Assembly: GCF_030867095.1 (NCBI RefSeq) | Contig: NC_081828.1 | Span: 212,232,978-212,296,977, forward strand | Direction of reading: 5' to 3' | From: Alligator mississippiensis | Taxonomy: Eukaryota > Chordata > Crocodylia > Alligatoridae | DNA length: 64,000 nucleotides | In this document: one piece after another, positions 1-11,695 of the stretch | Position numbering within the stretch: the stretch's first letter is position 1 | How the letters are laid out: every line of letters starts with the position of its first letter | Program-made: the position numbers and the translations under genes | Notes under the pieces: generated by a model | The model's database searches: none | Told to the model about the DNA's origin: nothing | Seen by the model: only the letters and a program-made list of their open reading frames with translations

Positions 1-484
1 CCAGCCAGACCCTACCCAGAGAGCCGCCGGAAGCTCTGGAAGGGAGCAGCGGGCCACAGGCCCCTGGCTGTACACGGCAGTGGCTCCACATCCTCCATGC
101 AGCAGCTGGCCCCAGGACCCCACTTTCAGGGTGGCAGGCATGCAGCCAGCCAGTCTGGGGCCTGATCCAACTTCCCAGGCCCTGGCAAAGGCAGGACCAG
201 CTCCGTCCTGCCCCGGCCCAAAAGGCCAGGCTGCCTATGGCACCCAGGATTCCCAGGTGGTCTCCCATCCAAGTAATAGCCAGGCCCAGGATTGCTTAGC
301 TTCTGAGATCAGTGGGGATCAGGTGCAATCAGTCCGGTCTGGCCATAGGTGGGTGGAAGAAGTACGGCGGAGGTGAAGGAGGCAAGCAGAGGAAATAGAA
401 TGCAAATAATCATCAGCCAAATAAAAGGCGCTAAAAAATTTGGCTGGGCAGCTCACCAGCCTCCCATAAGAATGAATGGGTTGA

Positions 485-1205
485 CAGCGTGCCCGAGAAG
501 CCCCACCATGGCAAGACCTGGGCTAACCCAGCATCCGAAAAGTCCCGCCTTGCAATGCACGGGATGGCTCGGTGTCTAAAAGGGCTCCCATGGCAAGGGC
601 AGGGTGGACCTGGTGTCCTGAAACACGTCGCCATCGTAAAGCCTGGGCTGACCTGGTGTCTGAAAAGGTACCTTGCAGTGACTGGGCTGAGTCGGCATCA
701 AAAAAGAGCCACCTTGTAATGCCGGGGGTGGCCCGGCATTTGAAAAGCCTCCCACGGCAAGGCCTGGGCTGACCTGGTGCTTGAGGGGCCTGCCATTCGA
801 ATGCCTGGGTGACCGTGGTGGGCCTGGTGGCAGGCAAGCCTGCCATTCAAATCCCTAGGTTGATCTGGTGCCAGATCGGCCTGCCATTCAAATGCATGGG
901 TTGACGTGGTGTCCAGAGAAGCCGCATTGCCAGGCCCAGGTTGACCGGGTGTCCAGGAACCCTGCCATTCAAATGCCTGGGTTGACCTGGTGCCAGGCAG
1001 GCCTGTCCTCCAGATGCCTTGGTTCGCATGGGGTCCGGAAAAGCCCCACTACCAGGCCTGGGTTGACCTGCTGCTCAAGGGGCCTCCCATTCAAATGCCC
1101 AGATTGACCTGGTGCCTGAGAGGCCGGCCATTGAAATGCACGGTTTGACGTGGTGTCCAAAAAACCTCCCATAGGAAACAACGGGTTGACCCGGCGCCCG
1201 GCCAA
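485..1205. repeat. ~41-bp minisatellite array, about 18 units
   Basis: Degenerate tandem units of 39-43 bp (one of about 50) run through this stretch. Most end in a block like GGTTGACCTGGTGTCC. Two unit flavours are seen: one carries GCCATTCAAATGCCTGGG, the other AAGCCCCACCATGGCAAGG. The unit length is not a multiple of three and no frame stays open through the array, so the short reading frames here are by-products. Units differ from each other at many positions, which suggests an old array. The flanking 1-484 is GC-rich and I recognise nothing in it. Confidence 0.85.
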
Positions 1206-1479
1206 TGCCTAGAAGTCCATAAAGGGTCATTCAAAATGCATTCTCTGACCCTTTGATCCAGGACGTTGGATACATTTGGTGGCTTAGCCTGGTGCTGGGC
1301 CCATAGGCTGGCACGTGCACCACAATTAGAAAGGTACCTGTAGGTATATAGGGGTGGGGGTCTCGGGCCCAGACGACTACCACAAGTCAGCCACAGGGCC
1401 AATCTGCAGGCTTCCCCCGCCCGTCCACAGGGCAAGTCCGGCTACCCGGGCAGTGCACATGGGCCTGTGGACATGGACA

Positions 1480-1985
1480 ACCAGCACTGGGATGACCCAG
1501 AGGCCCAAGCCGGGTGGCAGTTCCAGGGGCCCAGGCATGAATCCAGGTTTGCCCTGGTGACCTGCTTGAGGGCCAGGCAGGCCGGGGCACTTTTGAAGGG
1601 TCCCAGCAGGTATGCAGGGCCCCAGGGTTGATGCCCAGTGACCTCTCTGAGTGGAACCGGGGGGCGGCTTACCCTGGACGGGGCGGCAGGGGCTCGGGCA
1701 GCCCTCCATGAGGCTATGTCAACCCAGAGGTCCCAAAGGGGACCGATCTGGCAGGCCATGCTGGGCAACAGTTCCAGGAGCCCAGGCACAAATCCAGGTT
1801 CCCCCCGGTGATTGGCCCGAGGGCCAGGCAGGCTGGGGCGCTTTCGAAGGGTGCCAACAGGTACATAGGGCCCCCGGGTCGGTGCCCAGCTGCCCCTCCA
1901 AGTGGAACCAGGAAATGGCTGACCCTGGCCAGGGTGGCATGGGCCCGGGCAGCCCTTCATGAGGCCATGTCAACCCAGACCGCCC
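1480..1985. repeat. ~251-bp tandem duplication, two copies
   Basis: Two adjacent copies are offset by 251 bp; for example GTTCCAGG lies at 1520 and again at 1771, and CAACCCAGA closes both copies. Shared blocks include GAGGGCCAGGCAGGC and GGCCATGTCAACCCAGA-like ends. The stretch is GC-rich and directly follows the 41-bp array. Chance open frames on both strands come from GC bias; no domain is recognisable. Confidence 0.75.
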
Positions 1986-2389
1986 TGCCAGACAGACATT
2001 CAAAAACCCCAAGGCAGAATCTATCTAAGTTGCACGGTTTTCTGTGAGCAGTGTAGTTTAGATCAGTAGTGAACAAAACACACATTCACCCTTTAATATG
2101 TGTGTGTGTGTGGGCGGTTTGGGGAGGCTAATCTTAGACTAGATTCAGCCATTTTTAAAACAGTATATGTGTGTTGAACTTCTGTCCTCTTACAAGTATA
2201 GACCAGTTTCTGATTGCTTATACCAGTAAAAGTGTAACATCTGTACCTGGCCAAGAGCTCATCTATTTGGGGCAAAGGGGTTCAATGCCAGGACCTATTT
2301 TCTTTGATGATCCCTGGGAGGCTCTTGTCACACTGAAAATGGGCGTCAAGAAAAGATCCAACTGATGACAGCTAGAAACAGAGAGACGG

Positions 2390-2522
2390 TAAACTCTTTG
2401 GGCCAGGTTCATCTATTTGTTCTTTGTTTGTTGAGCACCTAGCCCAAAGGTGTGCTGAGCCATAGTCAGGCCATCAGCTGATTATAACCACTACAGCAAT
2501 GTGAATAATAAGGAGTATTAAG
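2390..2522 (+). repeat. L2/MIR-like tail fragment
   Basis: The text resembles the 3' end of amniote L2-type repeats: a block like AAACTCTTTGGGCCAGG, then a T-rich stretch and GAGCACCTAGCCC. A similar block occurs near 33.71 kb. Short and diverged. Confidence 0.4.
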
Positions 2523-3250
2523 CATAGAATCACAGAAAAAATAGGGCTCGAAGGCACCTCAGTTTACCTAATCCAAACCCCTTTTCTGCAAACACAGAAA
2601 AATCACCCCCGTCTAAGTGATCCTAGCCAAGTGTTTGTCTAACCTGCTCTAAAGTGACAGAGATTGCCCAGCCTCTTTAAATAATGCATTCCAGTGATCA
2701 AGACTAAAAAGTCCTTCCTAATTTCCAACCTAAATCTCCCTTATTGCAATTTCAGCCCATTATTCTTGTCCTGTCTCCTGTGGACATGGCAACAATTAAT
2801 CACCATCCTCTTTATACCAGCCTTTTTGGCATTTGAAAACTATTACCAAATCCACCTCAATCATTTCTTCAAACTTGGTAGTCCCAGTTATCCCAACTAT
2901 TTCTCATACATCTTGTTTTCTAGGTCTCAAATCATTTTTGTTGCTATCCGTGGGATCTTTTCCCTTATTTTCCCTACCATTCTTGAAATGCTGTGCCCCA
3001 AACTGGACACAGCCTCCCACTGAGGCTTCAGCAATGCTGATGGTGCAGAAGGATCACTTTCTGTGACTTGCACGCAGCCCTTCTGTTAACTTATCCCAGT
3101 TTACCACTGACTTTTTCTCTGCAAAGGTAGCACTCTGTTGACTCACATTCACCTTACAGTCCACTATCATCACCTCCCAGTTCCTGCAGCAGTGCAGTCT
3201 ATCTAAACATCCCCCAATTTGCATTTGTGTTTGTTCAGCACTAAATGCTT
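2523..3250 (-). mobile_element. Old CR1 LINE 3' region, reversed
   Basis: Read on the minus strand this is a diverged CR1 tail. The plus strand begins with the reversed CR1 end (ATAGAATCACAGAAAA, then AGGCACCTCAG and TAATCCAAACCCC). It continues through the usual reversed text about TTCCTAATTTCCAACCTAAA and ends near CATCCCCCAATTTGCATTTG. Much more diverged than the CR1 at 53.8 kb. The two plus-strand open frames inside are antisense by-products. Confidence 0.75.
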
Positions 3251-4613
3251 TACTGTAATGCAAATAGTAATAGAAGTTATTGACAGTGCAGCCAGGCCCT
3301 TTTCTGAAATACAGTGAATACATTTTTCACTGTGTATTCAATACAGGGCAATATTGATTTTAAGTCACCTTAGATTTTATTTTTTAACTGTCTTTTAATT
3401 GGATAAAAGCTATTTAAGTGATATCACAGGCTGTCAGGTAGATTGCCCATCTTGCTTTTTTGATCTACGTTTCACCCAAAGTTTGTGGTAAATTCTGCTT
3501 TTTCTTTGTCACTTTTAGTGATAGTTGAAGAAATTCTCTCTTTCTCTATTTTGTTAAAGCAAAAGGCAATTTTCAGTTTTCCTTGCTTTTCCTTCCCTCT
3601 CCTATCCTTTTACATCCTTTCCCTTGCCTTGCCCTGACCTGCCCTTTGGTTTTCTCATGACCATGCTGCATGCAGCAAAAGAAAGATGAGAGTGAAGGCC
3701 ATATATTATTCTGGATCATCTCTCCTTTCTATGATTCTTTTTATCTCTCTCTCTCTCCTTCTCTCTCTGTTCCTCCTGTTCACTATCAAAGTATAGAAAC
3801 CTAGGGAAGTGAAGGGAGGGTTTGTACAGTTGGCAGAAGAGGGATTGGAAGATCATATGAAATACTTAATAGAAATCACTTCAATCAAAGGAGCAGTGAA
3901 CATTTGAATTTCTAGTATTCTTGGTTTGTAATACACCAAGTGCCTGAAATCTTCCTAAGATGAAGACTCTGTTTTGCTGGGCCTTCTTCAAATATTTAAT
4001 AAGTTATTACATATTTGAAGAAGGCCCAGAAAAACAGTCTTACTAATAAGAGCCATATCTAGCTCAAAGAGCTCACACTTGTATAAAGGGGTCCAAATGT
4101 GGCAGAAGAAATAGAAGGGAAGTTCTTAAAATCACCTTTCCAGTTCATGGCAGGGCCAGGAATACAACCCTAGCTTCCTGAATCCTAGGGCTCTGACTCA
4201 GCCATTAGATCAGACTTCCTAGCTAACTACTGTAGATGTTGCACATTACACTTGGATTATATTGATGAGGTTTAAAATGCAAGTAGTCACATGCTGAAGC
4301 TCATTAACTTGTGCTAAGTGCCCTCTGAGTATCTTAAAGTTGCCCTACTTCAGGCAAGGGCTAACTCTGGGCTGTGCTACCCAGCTCATGTTAGGGTAAC
4401 TCCTGTCTGCCTTACAGACATAAAATGAGCAACCTGCAGTCCTCCAGCATCCCAGAATGTACCATTCCTGGCCTTCTCCACATCACACAGAACAGGGATA
4501 GAGCCCAGGTGTCCTGGCTCCTAGCCACATACCTGCTGTCCAGCCCTTGAGTGGCAAGTCAGAGCTGTGCAGGCAAGAAACGTTATTAACTCTTAGCGTG
4601 CAACTAGTCACAG
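3250..4613. other. Mostly single-copy AT-rich DNA with MIR-like scraps
   Basis: No gene is seen. 4,140-4,220 and 4,405-4,560 look like MIR 3' parts: text like GGGCCAGGAATACAACCC and TCCTGAATCCTAGGGCTCTGACTC, then AGAGCCCAGGTGTCCTGGCTC. A CT-rich tract lies near 3,745-3,775. The hairpin at 3,963-4,041 is listed separately. Confidence 0.5.
3963..4041. repeat. 79-nt hairpin with 31-33 nt arms
   Basis: Left arm 3963-3995 pairs with right arm 4011-4041 around a 15-nt A/T-rich loop. The inner 19 positions (CTGGGCCTTCTTCAAATAT and its complement) match perfectly. The outer part pairs except for a 2-nt bulge and one mismatch. Length and shape are like a microRNA precursor, but a small foldback repeat or a template-switch event would look the same. 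No mature product can be inferred from one sequence. Confidence 0.8.
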
Positions 4614-4787
4614 CAGTCGTATCTACACAAGCAGCGGACTGCACAGTTGTTACCACACAACTATTTAGTACTTGCATAAACTAGTACTAAATGACTGCAC
4701 AGTAACTGATGTTACTATTCAGTACCATCCCCTGCACATTTTTTTTCTGATGCTACTGCTCAGTAGCATCTTGTGTAGACGTGCCCA
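4614..4787. mobile_element. MITE with GGGCACGTCTACAC-type ends (copy 1)
   Basis: The right end reads TTGTGTAGACGTGCCC; the left end is a diverged complement (CGTATCTACACAAG). Internal palindromes include GATGCTACTGCTCAGTAGCATC and a TTAGTACTAG...AGTACTAAAT hairpin. About 174 bp and non-coding. The same ends and the TAGTACT core recur at several sites in this window. Confidence 0.65.
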
Positions 4788-5074
4788 CCATTTTCTAACC
4801 TTAACATGGCATAATATTCCACAGATTTAATATGGTCTCAAGTGCAACATATAACTTTATCCCAAATAGCTGGTTCATACACACATTGCTTTTGTGGGGG
4901 AACAGCAACCTACCATGCTTCCTGTAGGATCACAGCACTGGTGCTAACACTAAGACATAGGGAGCCCAGGTAGGATCAGGATCTCTTTGACCATCCACCT
5001 AGGAAGAAAGATCTCTGGCCTTAAGAGCTCATGCTTTGCATAAAAAAGATAGACAATGAGGTGGAGAAAGAGAA

Positions 5075-5170
5075 GGTTGTTACACTTGTGGGGAAACTGA
5101 GCCACAGGATTATGCCCCAGTGTCCCTCACACCCAAGGTTCTTGAATGCCCCATCCTAGTGCTTTTAATG
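5075..5170 (+). repeat. MIR-like SINE fragment
   Basis: GGGGAAACTGAGCCACAGG followed by text on the usual MIR 3' pattern. Short and diverged. Confidence 0.4.
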
Positions 5171-5610
5171 TCTTCCCCTCTCTCTCTCTCTCAGAAAAGA
5201 GCACTACTCTTTTTTTTTCTTTTCCTCCTTCCCTTTCCCTTTGAATCAATTGCTGTAAATAGAACAAGTGGCCACAGCTGAAGCACACAATATCCAGCAT
5301 ATTTCAATTACTTTTCTATTGAAAACATTTAGTTTTGCAGGTTTGAAATTCTATTTCTTTCTTCCCCTCCCAATCTCAATGCAATCCAGATGGAAGGAAA
5401 ATTGTGTGCAGTAAACCGTATGTTACTGAGATGAAGGCTATGCTATATGTGTCTGTTTAGCCTCTGACATTCAGTATTAAATTGCAGAGCTTAATAAAAG
5501 GCAGGTTAGTGCCGGAGGTATCTTTGTCCCTGTGAGATCTTTTGTCTCAGTGACCACAGTCTAAATTCTCTTCTCTATACAGTAGAGACAGGGTCAGTCA
5601 GGAGCATGGT

Positions 5611-6171
5611 TGGTGTATCTGCACGTGCAAATAATGTGCTTGAATTTAGTGTGTAGTAAATTCAGGTGCATTAAACTGTGCCCAGGTCAGGAGCAAATTG
5701 CACCCAACAGGAGCAGTGTAGTCCAGGGCTGCTTCTGCCCTGCTCTGTCATTCTGCAGCAGCCATGGGGAGGTTCAGGCTCTCCTGTGTGCCAGCCTTGG
5801 GTTGGCAGGTGGCATGGGGGTCAGACCTGGGCTCTAGGAGGTGTGGGGAGCTGTCTCCAGCTCCAGGGTAAACTCCAAGTGGTACAGCTTGGGGACAGCT
5901 CCCCCACCCACCCCCAGACTAGGCTAAGCAACCATTGTGACCCCCTGCTGCCTGGGCTGATTAGGAGTAATTTGCTCTCAGCTCACCGTCTACATGTGCA
6001 CTTAAGTGTGTTAATTTAAAGCGCTGTTTCCTAGTTCCTGTATCTGTCTGTACTAGCAAACGTGCTTTAAATTAATAAACTTTGCAGTATTACTGTGCAT
6101 GTGTATATTGTGATGCTTTACTGTGCATTGTTAGTTTAATGCTCAGTAAAACGCACATGTAGATGCGCCCA
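5611..6171. mobile_element. MITE of the same family, long or composite (copy 2)
   Basis: The right end ACATGTAGATGCGCCCA and the left end TGTATCTGCACGTGCAAA are diverged complements. The middle (about 5,690-5,960) is GC-rich and unlike the AT-rich shoulders, so either an insertion or a longer subfamily is possible. The open frames there show no domain. Confidence 0.5.
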
Positions 6172-6179
6172 CTGTGAAT

Positions 6180-7620
6180 AGTCTGAATACAGAGCACTCA
6201 GAATATATCCCTTTCATGGCCTCACATGCCCCCTGCATTGTGACCAGGTGGGGCTATGGGGTAGGAGGAGGGTTCAATCGCTTTGTACTCCTTGTGCTAA
6301 GGGAACTATCAGCTGCATGAATTAACTTCTATTTTTATTTAGGTCCCTTTATGTCGCTGAAGCATTATAAACAAGTAAGAGCTCAGAACGAATCACCTCC
6401 TCCATCTTCGTTGATGTTCTGTGCATCCTCGAAGACACTTGGTGTCATTTGGTTAATAATAGGACCAATATATGCACATGGATTTTGCCAGTGCTAATGC
6501 ATTCCCACTGCTGACTGCTCTTGCCCATTTAGCCCCAAAGAGCTAGCTAAAGGAAGAGTCTCATTTTATGAGGGGTGGGAAGGAATATTGGATTTTTATT
6601 TTTTTTTTGCTTTGAGAAACAATTGAAATCCCTTCTTTTAAGAATCCTTGCAATGTGAAATGAGTTGAAATGATGATTGTGGCTCACTGGCCTTCACTTA
6701 TATTTTAATAGAGCTGGTATTGAATTTAATTTTAATCATGAATGCTTTCATTTATAAATGATATTTTAATTGTTTTCTTTTTAATGAAACATCCCCAGGT
6801 CTTGAGTGCTTTTTGTTGGCCTTTTCTTCTTTTCTTTTTCCATTCACCACTTGCTTTTTTCTCCCAACTCGCTTTTGCAAAATTTAGTTTTTCCAAAATA
6901 TTACCAACACAGCAATAGCAATATAGAAATGGAAATGGATTTCTACAAAAGGAAATTTTAATTTGTTTTTTGCATGCCCCCCTGCTCCCCATTTCTCAGT
7001 TATTTGTTTTCATGCATGCTGCCATTTCTATCCAGAGGACTGATTGTTCTTTTTCTTGGATTTTATGCAACTTTCCCACAGAACAAATCTCAAAAATAGA
7101 GAAATCGTCTCATTATGTTCAGTAGAACATATAATCTGGCCTGAAGTCATTACACTAATTTCTATAGAGAGAAATTAGAAACTTATGCAGACTTTTTCTT
7201 AAGCAAGCCTTACAAAAATCTGTAATGCCAACCCACATTAGAATATGCTTCTGCAGTAATATAATCTTAAGCACTAAAGGTGGTCATCATTGTGTGATGA
7301 CCTCATTCCCCATATATCATTCTCAATACAAAGGCAGATATCACAGATATCAGTACAGTGTTTTGTCTTTTCCATATGGGACCATCTATACTGCTCTAAA
7401 CACCTGTAAAATTAATGGTCTCTCCAGTTAGAGCATCCAACCGGGCTAGCATGGCTAAGTCACATCAGTTTCTGTAGCCAAGAGCACGCAAAGAAGTGAT
7501 GTGGCCAACGTCATGTCCATCTGCCTTTGACTCTCCAGCCTGAGTGATCAGATACCATTTATAGCAGAGTGAGCCAGGGGCAATCTTCAGCATGAGTTCA
7601 AAGCAGAGCTCAAACTCATG
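6180..7620. other. AT-rich single-copy DNA, nothing recognised
   Basis: No gene, RNA gene or clear repeat was identified. Homopolymer T and A runs are common. The minus-strand open frame at 6,732-6,992 is low-complexity lysine/phenylalanine text from A/T-rich DNA. Confidence 0.5.
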
Positions 7621-7629
7621 CCTCTAGAG

Positions 7630-8502
7630 CAGGGGTTGGTAACCTTATATTGCTGCGGCCACCCTGCTGTAAGCTGCGAATCTCTGCCCCCACCACCCCA
7701 AGTCCCCAAGTTGCTTGCACTTACCTTCACCGATTCAAGCATCCAATGGTGTTGGGAAAGGATTAAATTTAGCAATGCCATAGGATAAGAGCAGGGAGGG
7801 ATGGGCATTCAGGAGATGCTGTGGAAGGAATAGACAGCACCAGATGGGTAATAGGACCCTTGGACGTGCCCCCCTCTGCTGTCTGGACCGGGATCCCTTG
7901 AGCTGCTGCAGGCTAGATCCAGTCTCTTCATGGGCCAAATCCAGCCCATGGGCTGTGTAAGGCTTCTGCACAGCAGCCAGGTAAACAGGACAGCAACACT
8001 TAATCCCCAAAGCAGGGCCAGCTGAGCCCCAGCCTGCTTATTGCATCTAGGGCTTCTTCTAAGGAGCTTCTGCAGCCCCTGCTGCCAACAAACTGGTTTC
8101 AGTCTGGAGTAGCTGTCACGTATGTGACTTCATACAATTATAGAAAATGAGGGATGGAAGGGACCTCAGGAGGTCACATCTAGTCCAACCCCCTGCTCAA
8201 AGCAGGACCAGCCCCAACTCCATCATCCCAGCCAAGGCTTTGTCTAGCTGGGACTTCCCTGGTGCTTACTCCAGTATACCTGCCTGTGTACCCAGTCCCT
8301 GAAGTTCAGAGCCACAGTTTGACCTTGGCTCACTTCCTGACATCTGATTAAGCCTCCTGGCTTGGTATGTGAACCTCAGTTTGACTTCGGCTTGCTCCCT
8401 GACTACAGATGCTGGTAATTCCTGCCCCTCTTTCCCTCCAGCTCTAACTATTAGGCCTAATGCCTCTATGGACTCTGACAGGCTGTAGGTTGCCCAGCAC
8501 TG
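7630..8502. mobile_element. hAT-type non-autonomous DNA transposon with nested CR1
   Basis: The left end CAGGGGTTGGTAACCT and the right end AGGTTGCCCAGCACTG are imperfect inverted repeats of hAT type. The flanks CTCTAGAG (7622-7629) and CTGTAGAG (8503-8510) match at 7 of 8 positions, as expected for a hAT 8-bp duplication. No transposase frame is present. A reversed CR1 tail lies inside, so the hAT copy is older than that CR1. Confidence 0.6.
8130..8259 (-). mobile_element. CR1 3' end fragment, reversed, inside the hAT
   Basis: Plus-strand text GGATGGAAGGGACCTCAGGAGGTCA, TAGTCCAACCCCCTGCTC and the CATCCCAGCCAAGG block is the reverse of the common CR1 3' tail. About 130 bp, hence strongly 5' truncated. 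Confidence 0.85.
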
Positions 8503-10339
8503 CTGTAGAGCCTTAGCAGGGCACTTTATCTGCTCTGCCACCATATGTAGCCGCTGCCCTCATGGGTCAGTTAAAGATATTCGGGATAAATCCTGTTGTC
8601 AGCTAAGCATGACACTCAGGGCTCGCCCCATGCTCTGCCAAGTCTAACTTGCATCTGCGAGTTTGCCGTGACTCATTATTCTGCATAAGCCTCTGATCTT
8701 CCTTTTTATAGAATTACACATTTCAGTCATGTTAGTTCTACCACAAATGCCACATCCGTGCTCTTTCTCACGGTAGTTTCCAAGGACCAGGAGGCTGTTC
8801 ATTGTATTATTACTTTTTTAATTTATTTTTTAATTTTTTTTACAAAATAAAACCTATAACATTTGTTGCCTGGCAATGGCTCTCTACTGAGGCACGTTTG
8901 AACTGTTGCCAGCAAAGGGATTAAAGGAATATCTCAGTATGCATTTTAAGGTTGTCTTGTTTGTGCTCATCTTACAGGCTCGCACTGGTAAAATCAAGTC
9001 AGCTTGTCTAAAATAAGATGTTTGGAGGGGGGAGCGTGGCTGAGGGAACCAGTGAAGGGAGGCTTTTGCTTGTGCCATGCTTGCTGGAGTCTAGCTGGGG
9101 GCATTGCCGCTCTTGGATGGCTCGCTCCTTGTCTGTGTGAACTGAGTTGCAGACAGAGCCAGCTAACAGAGAGCAGGTGTCTGTATCCCTGAGATACTCG
9201 CCCTGTTAGCACTTGAGTTCGCTGAGACCCCCAGCGTCTACACAGGTGCAGAAATTATGTGAGCGTGTTATTGTTAGAGATGGGGGTGATGGGTCAGGGT
9301 TGAGATGCAATGGCAGGGCGGTTGTGCAGAGGTTTGCACTGCCACTGCCTCTGCTGGGAAGAGAGGGCTTCAGACAGCTATAAATATACACTGCATCCCA
9401 GCCAGCAAGCTGCACGATCAAGGAGAGGATATATCTCCTTGCCGGGGTGGATATAACAGCAACTCTGCTGCTCTTTGGACACCTCCTCTAAATGCAAGAC
9501 TGCCATTGATTCTTGCCCTTTGGTTTATCAGACTTTGGCTCATTATTAGTCTGATGGTCTCGTGCAAACCAAGTTGCATTGGGTTTATACACAGGCTTTT
9601 TTGAGAGTCCATAGTAAATGGTTTGTTGCCACAGGAGTGGTTTAAATAGTTTACTAAAGTCAGGGTCCATTACATCAGTGGCCCTTTCATTTGCTCCCCA
9701 CCCCACTTCTTGATGTGTGTATTGTTGTATTTTTGTATTGTTGTACAAACCTAGTTTGTATTGTTGTATTGTATTGTTAAAGTTCCTCAAGTATCCTGGC
9801 CACGTGCTTGATGCTGTACAAACCTAGAGCTAACTACCTAACTAAGCGCCGTAAGGTGAGAGGCAATGGGGGCCAGATTCCATACTGGCTATTTGGTGTC
9901 CATGGCCTTTGCCACATGGTGCTTAAGACTTGATTAACCAGTTAATTACCTCAACTTGTTACACAGCGACAAGGCAAGGCAATTAATGGCATTCTGAAAC
10001 AAGGAATAAGCCACAAAGTTAATACACAGAAAATGTTTATTCACTTTGTGACTGGCTCCTGTCATGACATTAATTGGACATGTTGCCAGGCTGGAGCTCC
10101 CAGACTCAGGTGGTGCCCCCAGGGCTGGGAGCTGCCAGTGGCTTGCTACTTGCCAGTGCAGGGGGAGCCCGCGATTGTGATGCTGGGCTCTTCTTGCAGC
10201 GGCAGTAAGATGTGATGGGATCTGATGCTGGATGCCACAATCATGCCTCCTGTTATGCGTGTGTGCCAGGTGTGTGTCCCATGTGTCCCACATCAGATCC
10301 TATTGTACTGGCATTTGCACATCAGCCAGGGGCCTGAGT
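8503..10339. other. Single-copy DNA, L2-like scrap near 9.8 kb
   Basis: No gene recognised. 9,715-9,830 is TTG-rich and runs into text like TGCTGTACAAACCTAGAGC, resembling a reversed L2-like repeat tail. The short open frames at 9,004-9,192 and 9,305-9,604 show no domain or splice context I can support. Confidence 0.45.
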
Positions 10340-10823
10340 CAGGGGTGGGCATTTATTTTTGATGGAGGTCTACTTTAGGAATTTAGGAGAGCTGTTGCAG
10401 GCTGGGGAAAGGAGGGTCGGAGTGCTGCTGACCTGGCCTGGTACAGAGCTGGAGTGGGGGTGGGAAGCAGACCTGGCCTGGTGTGGTGGGTGGGGAACAA
10501 TTGATACTACCCAGCTCAGGCTCATCCTCCCCATGCCCATCGCTGGGGGTGCCAGATGGGCCAGATAAGTAGAGTCTCCATGAAGACCCATCAAGACCCT
10601 TACGGGCAGGATGCACTCAGCCAAGTGGATGGGATGGGATTGGGCCATGGGTGGGTGGGGAATGGCATCCAGGAGTGGCATGGGCAGATGGGCCAGAGCT
10701 GGGGCCAGGATTGCAGGGCAGTGATAGTGTGGGCTGGGGGCTGGAGCACAACCATGATCCATACCCCGCACAAGCCAGATAAAACCCAGATTTAGCATAT
10801 GGGCCAGATTTTACCCACCCCTG
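10340..10823. mobile_element. hAT-type MITE, 484 bp
   Basis: Ends CAGGGGTGGGCATTTATTTT and AGATTTTACCCACCCCTG are inverted repeats of classic hAT type. Flanks GCCTGAGT (10332-10339) and GCCTAAAT (10824-10831) match at 6 of 8 positions. The interior is G-rich with TGGGCAGATGGGCC-like stretches. The long minus-strand frame at 10,370-10,798 is proline/histidine/serine-rich without a domain, so it is taken as chance. Confidence 0.7.
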
Positions 10824-11314
10824 GCCTAAATGGACTTGTATGCCTTACTGTGATTCTGTTGTACTGTATTCCAGTCCCTGAAAATCCAGCAATACATCTA
10901 CTTTTGAAACATGCTTTCATCCAACCCTTCAAAACAGGGTCCCAAAGAAGCAGGAGGGAGGAGGTCCCATCCACCTTTGTATGAACAGGTTTAGAGGGTC
11001 TCTAGCAGAGTGGAGCAGACTTGCATGTTAAATCCACTTACACACATAATACGTGGAAAACAATCTGGCCCTTGGTGGCTACTGACAGTGGGACACAAGG
11101 AGATAATTGGGCAGTGCTGGCTAGTCTGATTGGCAGCTATCTTTCTGTTGCAGCTGTGTAACCACTGGCAAGATACCAGCAGAGTTGCCGTGGGGTGTGA
11201 AGAAGGACAATGAGAAGGCTTTGGCTACGTCTACATGGCCTCTGCAGCAAAGCTATGACCACTGCCATGAGATCAGCAGTGCTTATCTGTGCCCACAAGT
11301 GAAGCAGCTTAGAT

Positions 11315-11693
11315 CAGGGGTGCTCAATCCCTAGCCTGTGGCTCAGATTTGGTCTATAACTCCATGCCATCCTGACTGCGGGCATCACCATGGGTCAGAA
11401 TATTTGGCAGCAGGGTAGCAGTGGCAGCAGTTGCTGCTCCCCTGGGGAGCTCTGCTGGCAGAATAGCACACAGATGTGGCCTGGGACCTGATCCGGCACA
11501 CAGGAGTAGGCTGAAGACAGTGTGGGACCTGATCCTGCAGTACAGAGCTGAGCACAGGCAGCATGGGGCCCAGATCTGATGGGGCAGGGCCCCAGGGAGG
11601 TGGCACAGCACCCCGATCTGAAAGTGCATGCCCCAGGGAGATGGGATGGGGTCTGATCCTTTGGTAAGGGGATGAAGGAGGCAGTGTGAGATC
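11315..11693. mobile_element. Possible hAT left end, other end not found
   Basis: CAGGGGTGCTCAATCCCTAGCC looks like a hAT-type terminus, followed by G-rich text with repeated GACCTGATCC and CCCAGGGAG blocks. The CR1 begins right after, so the other end is either lost or displaced. Confidence 0.3.
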
Positions 11694-11695
11694 CT

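Noticed and set aside
485-1205. CRISPR array
   Set aside because: Units are adjacent and degenerate with no unique spacers, and the DNA is vertebrate.
1091-1960. Long minus-strand frames in the first 2 kb as genes
   Set aside because: GC-rich tandem repeats leave several frames open by composition; nothing else supports coding.
10370-10798. 142-codon minus-strand frame as a gene
   Set aside because: It lies inside a hAT MITE with clear ends and flanks and has low-complexity composition.
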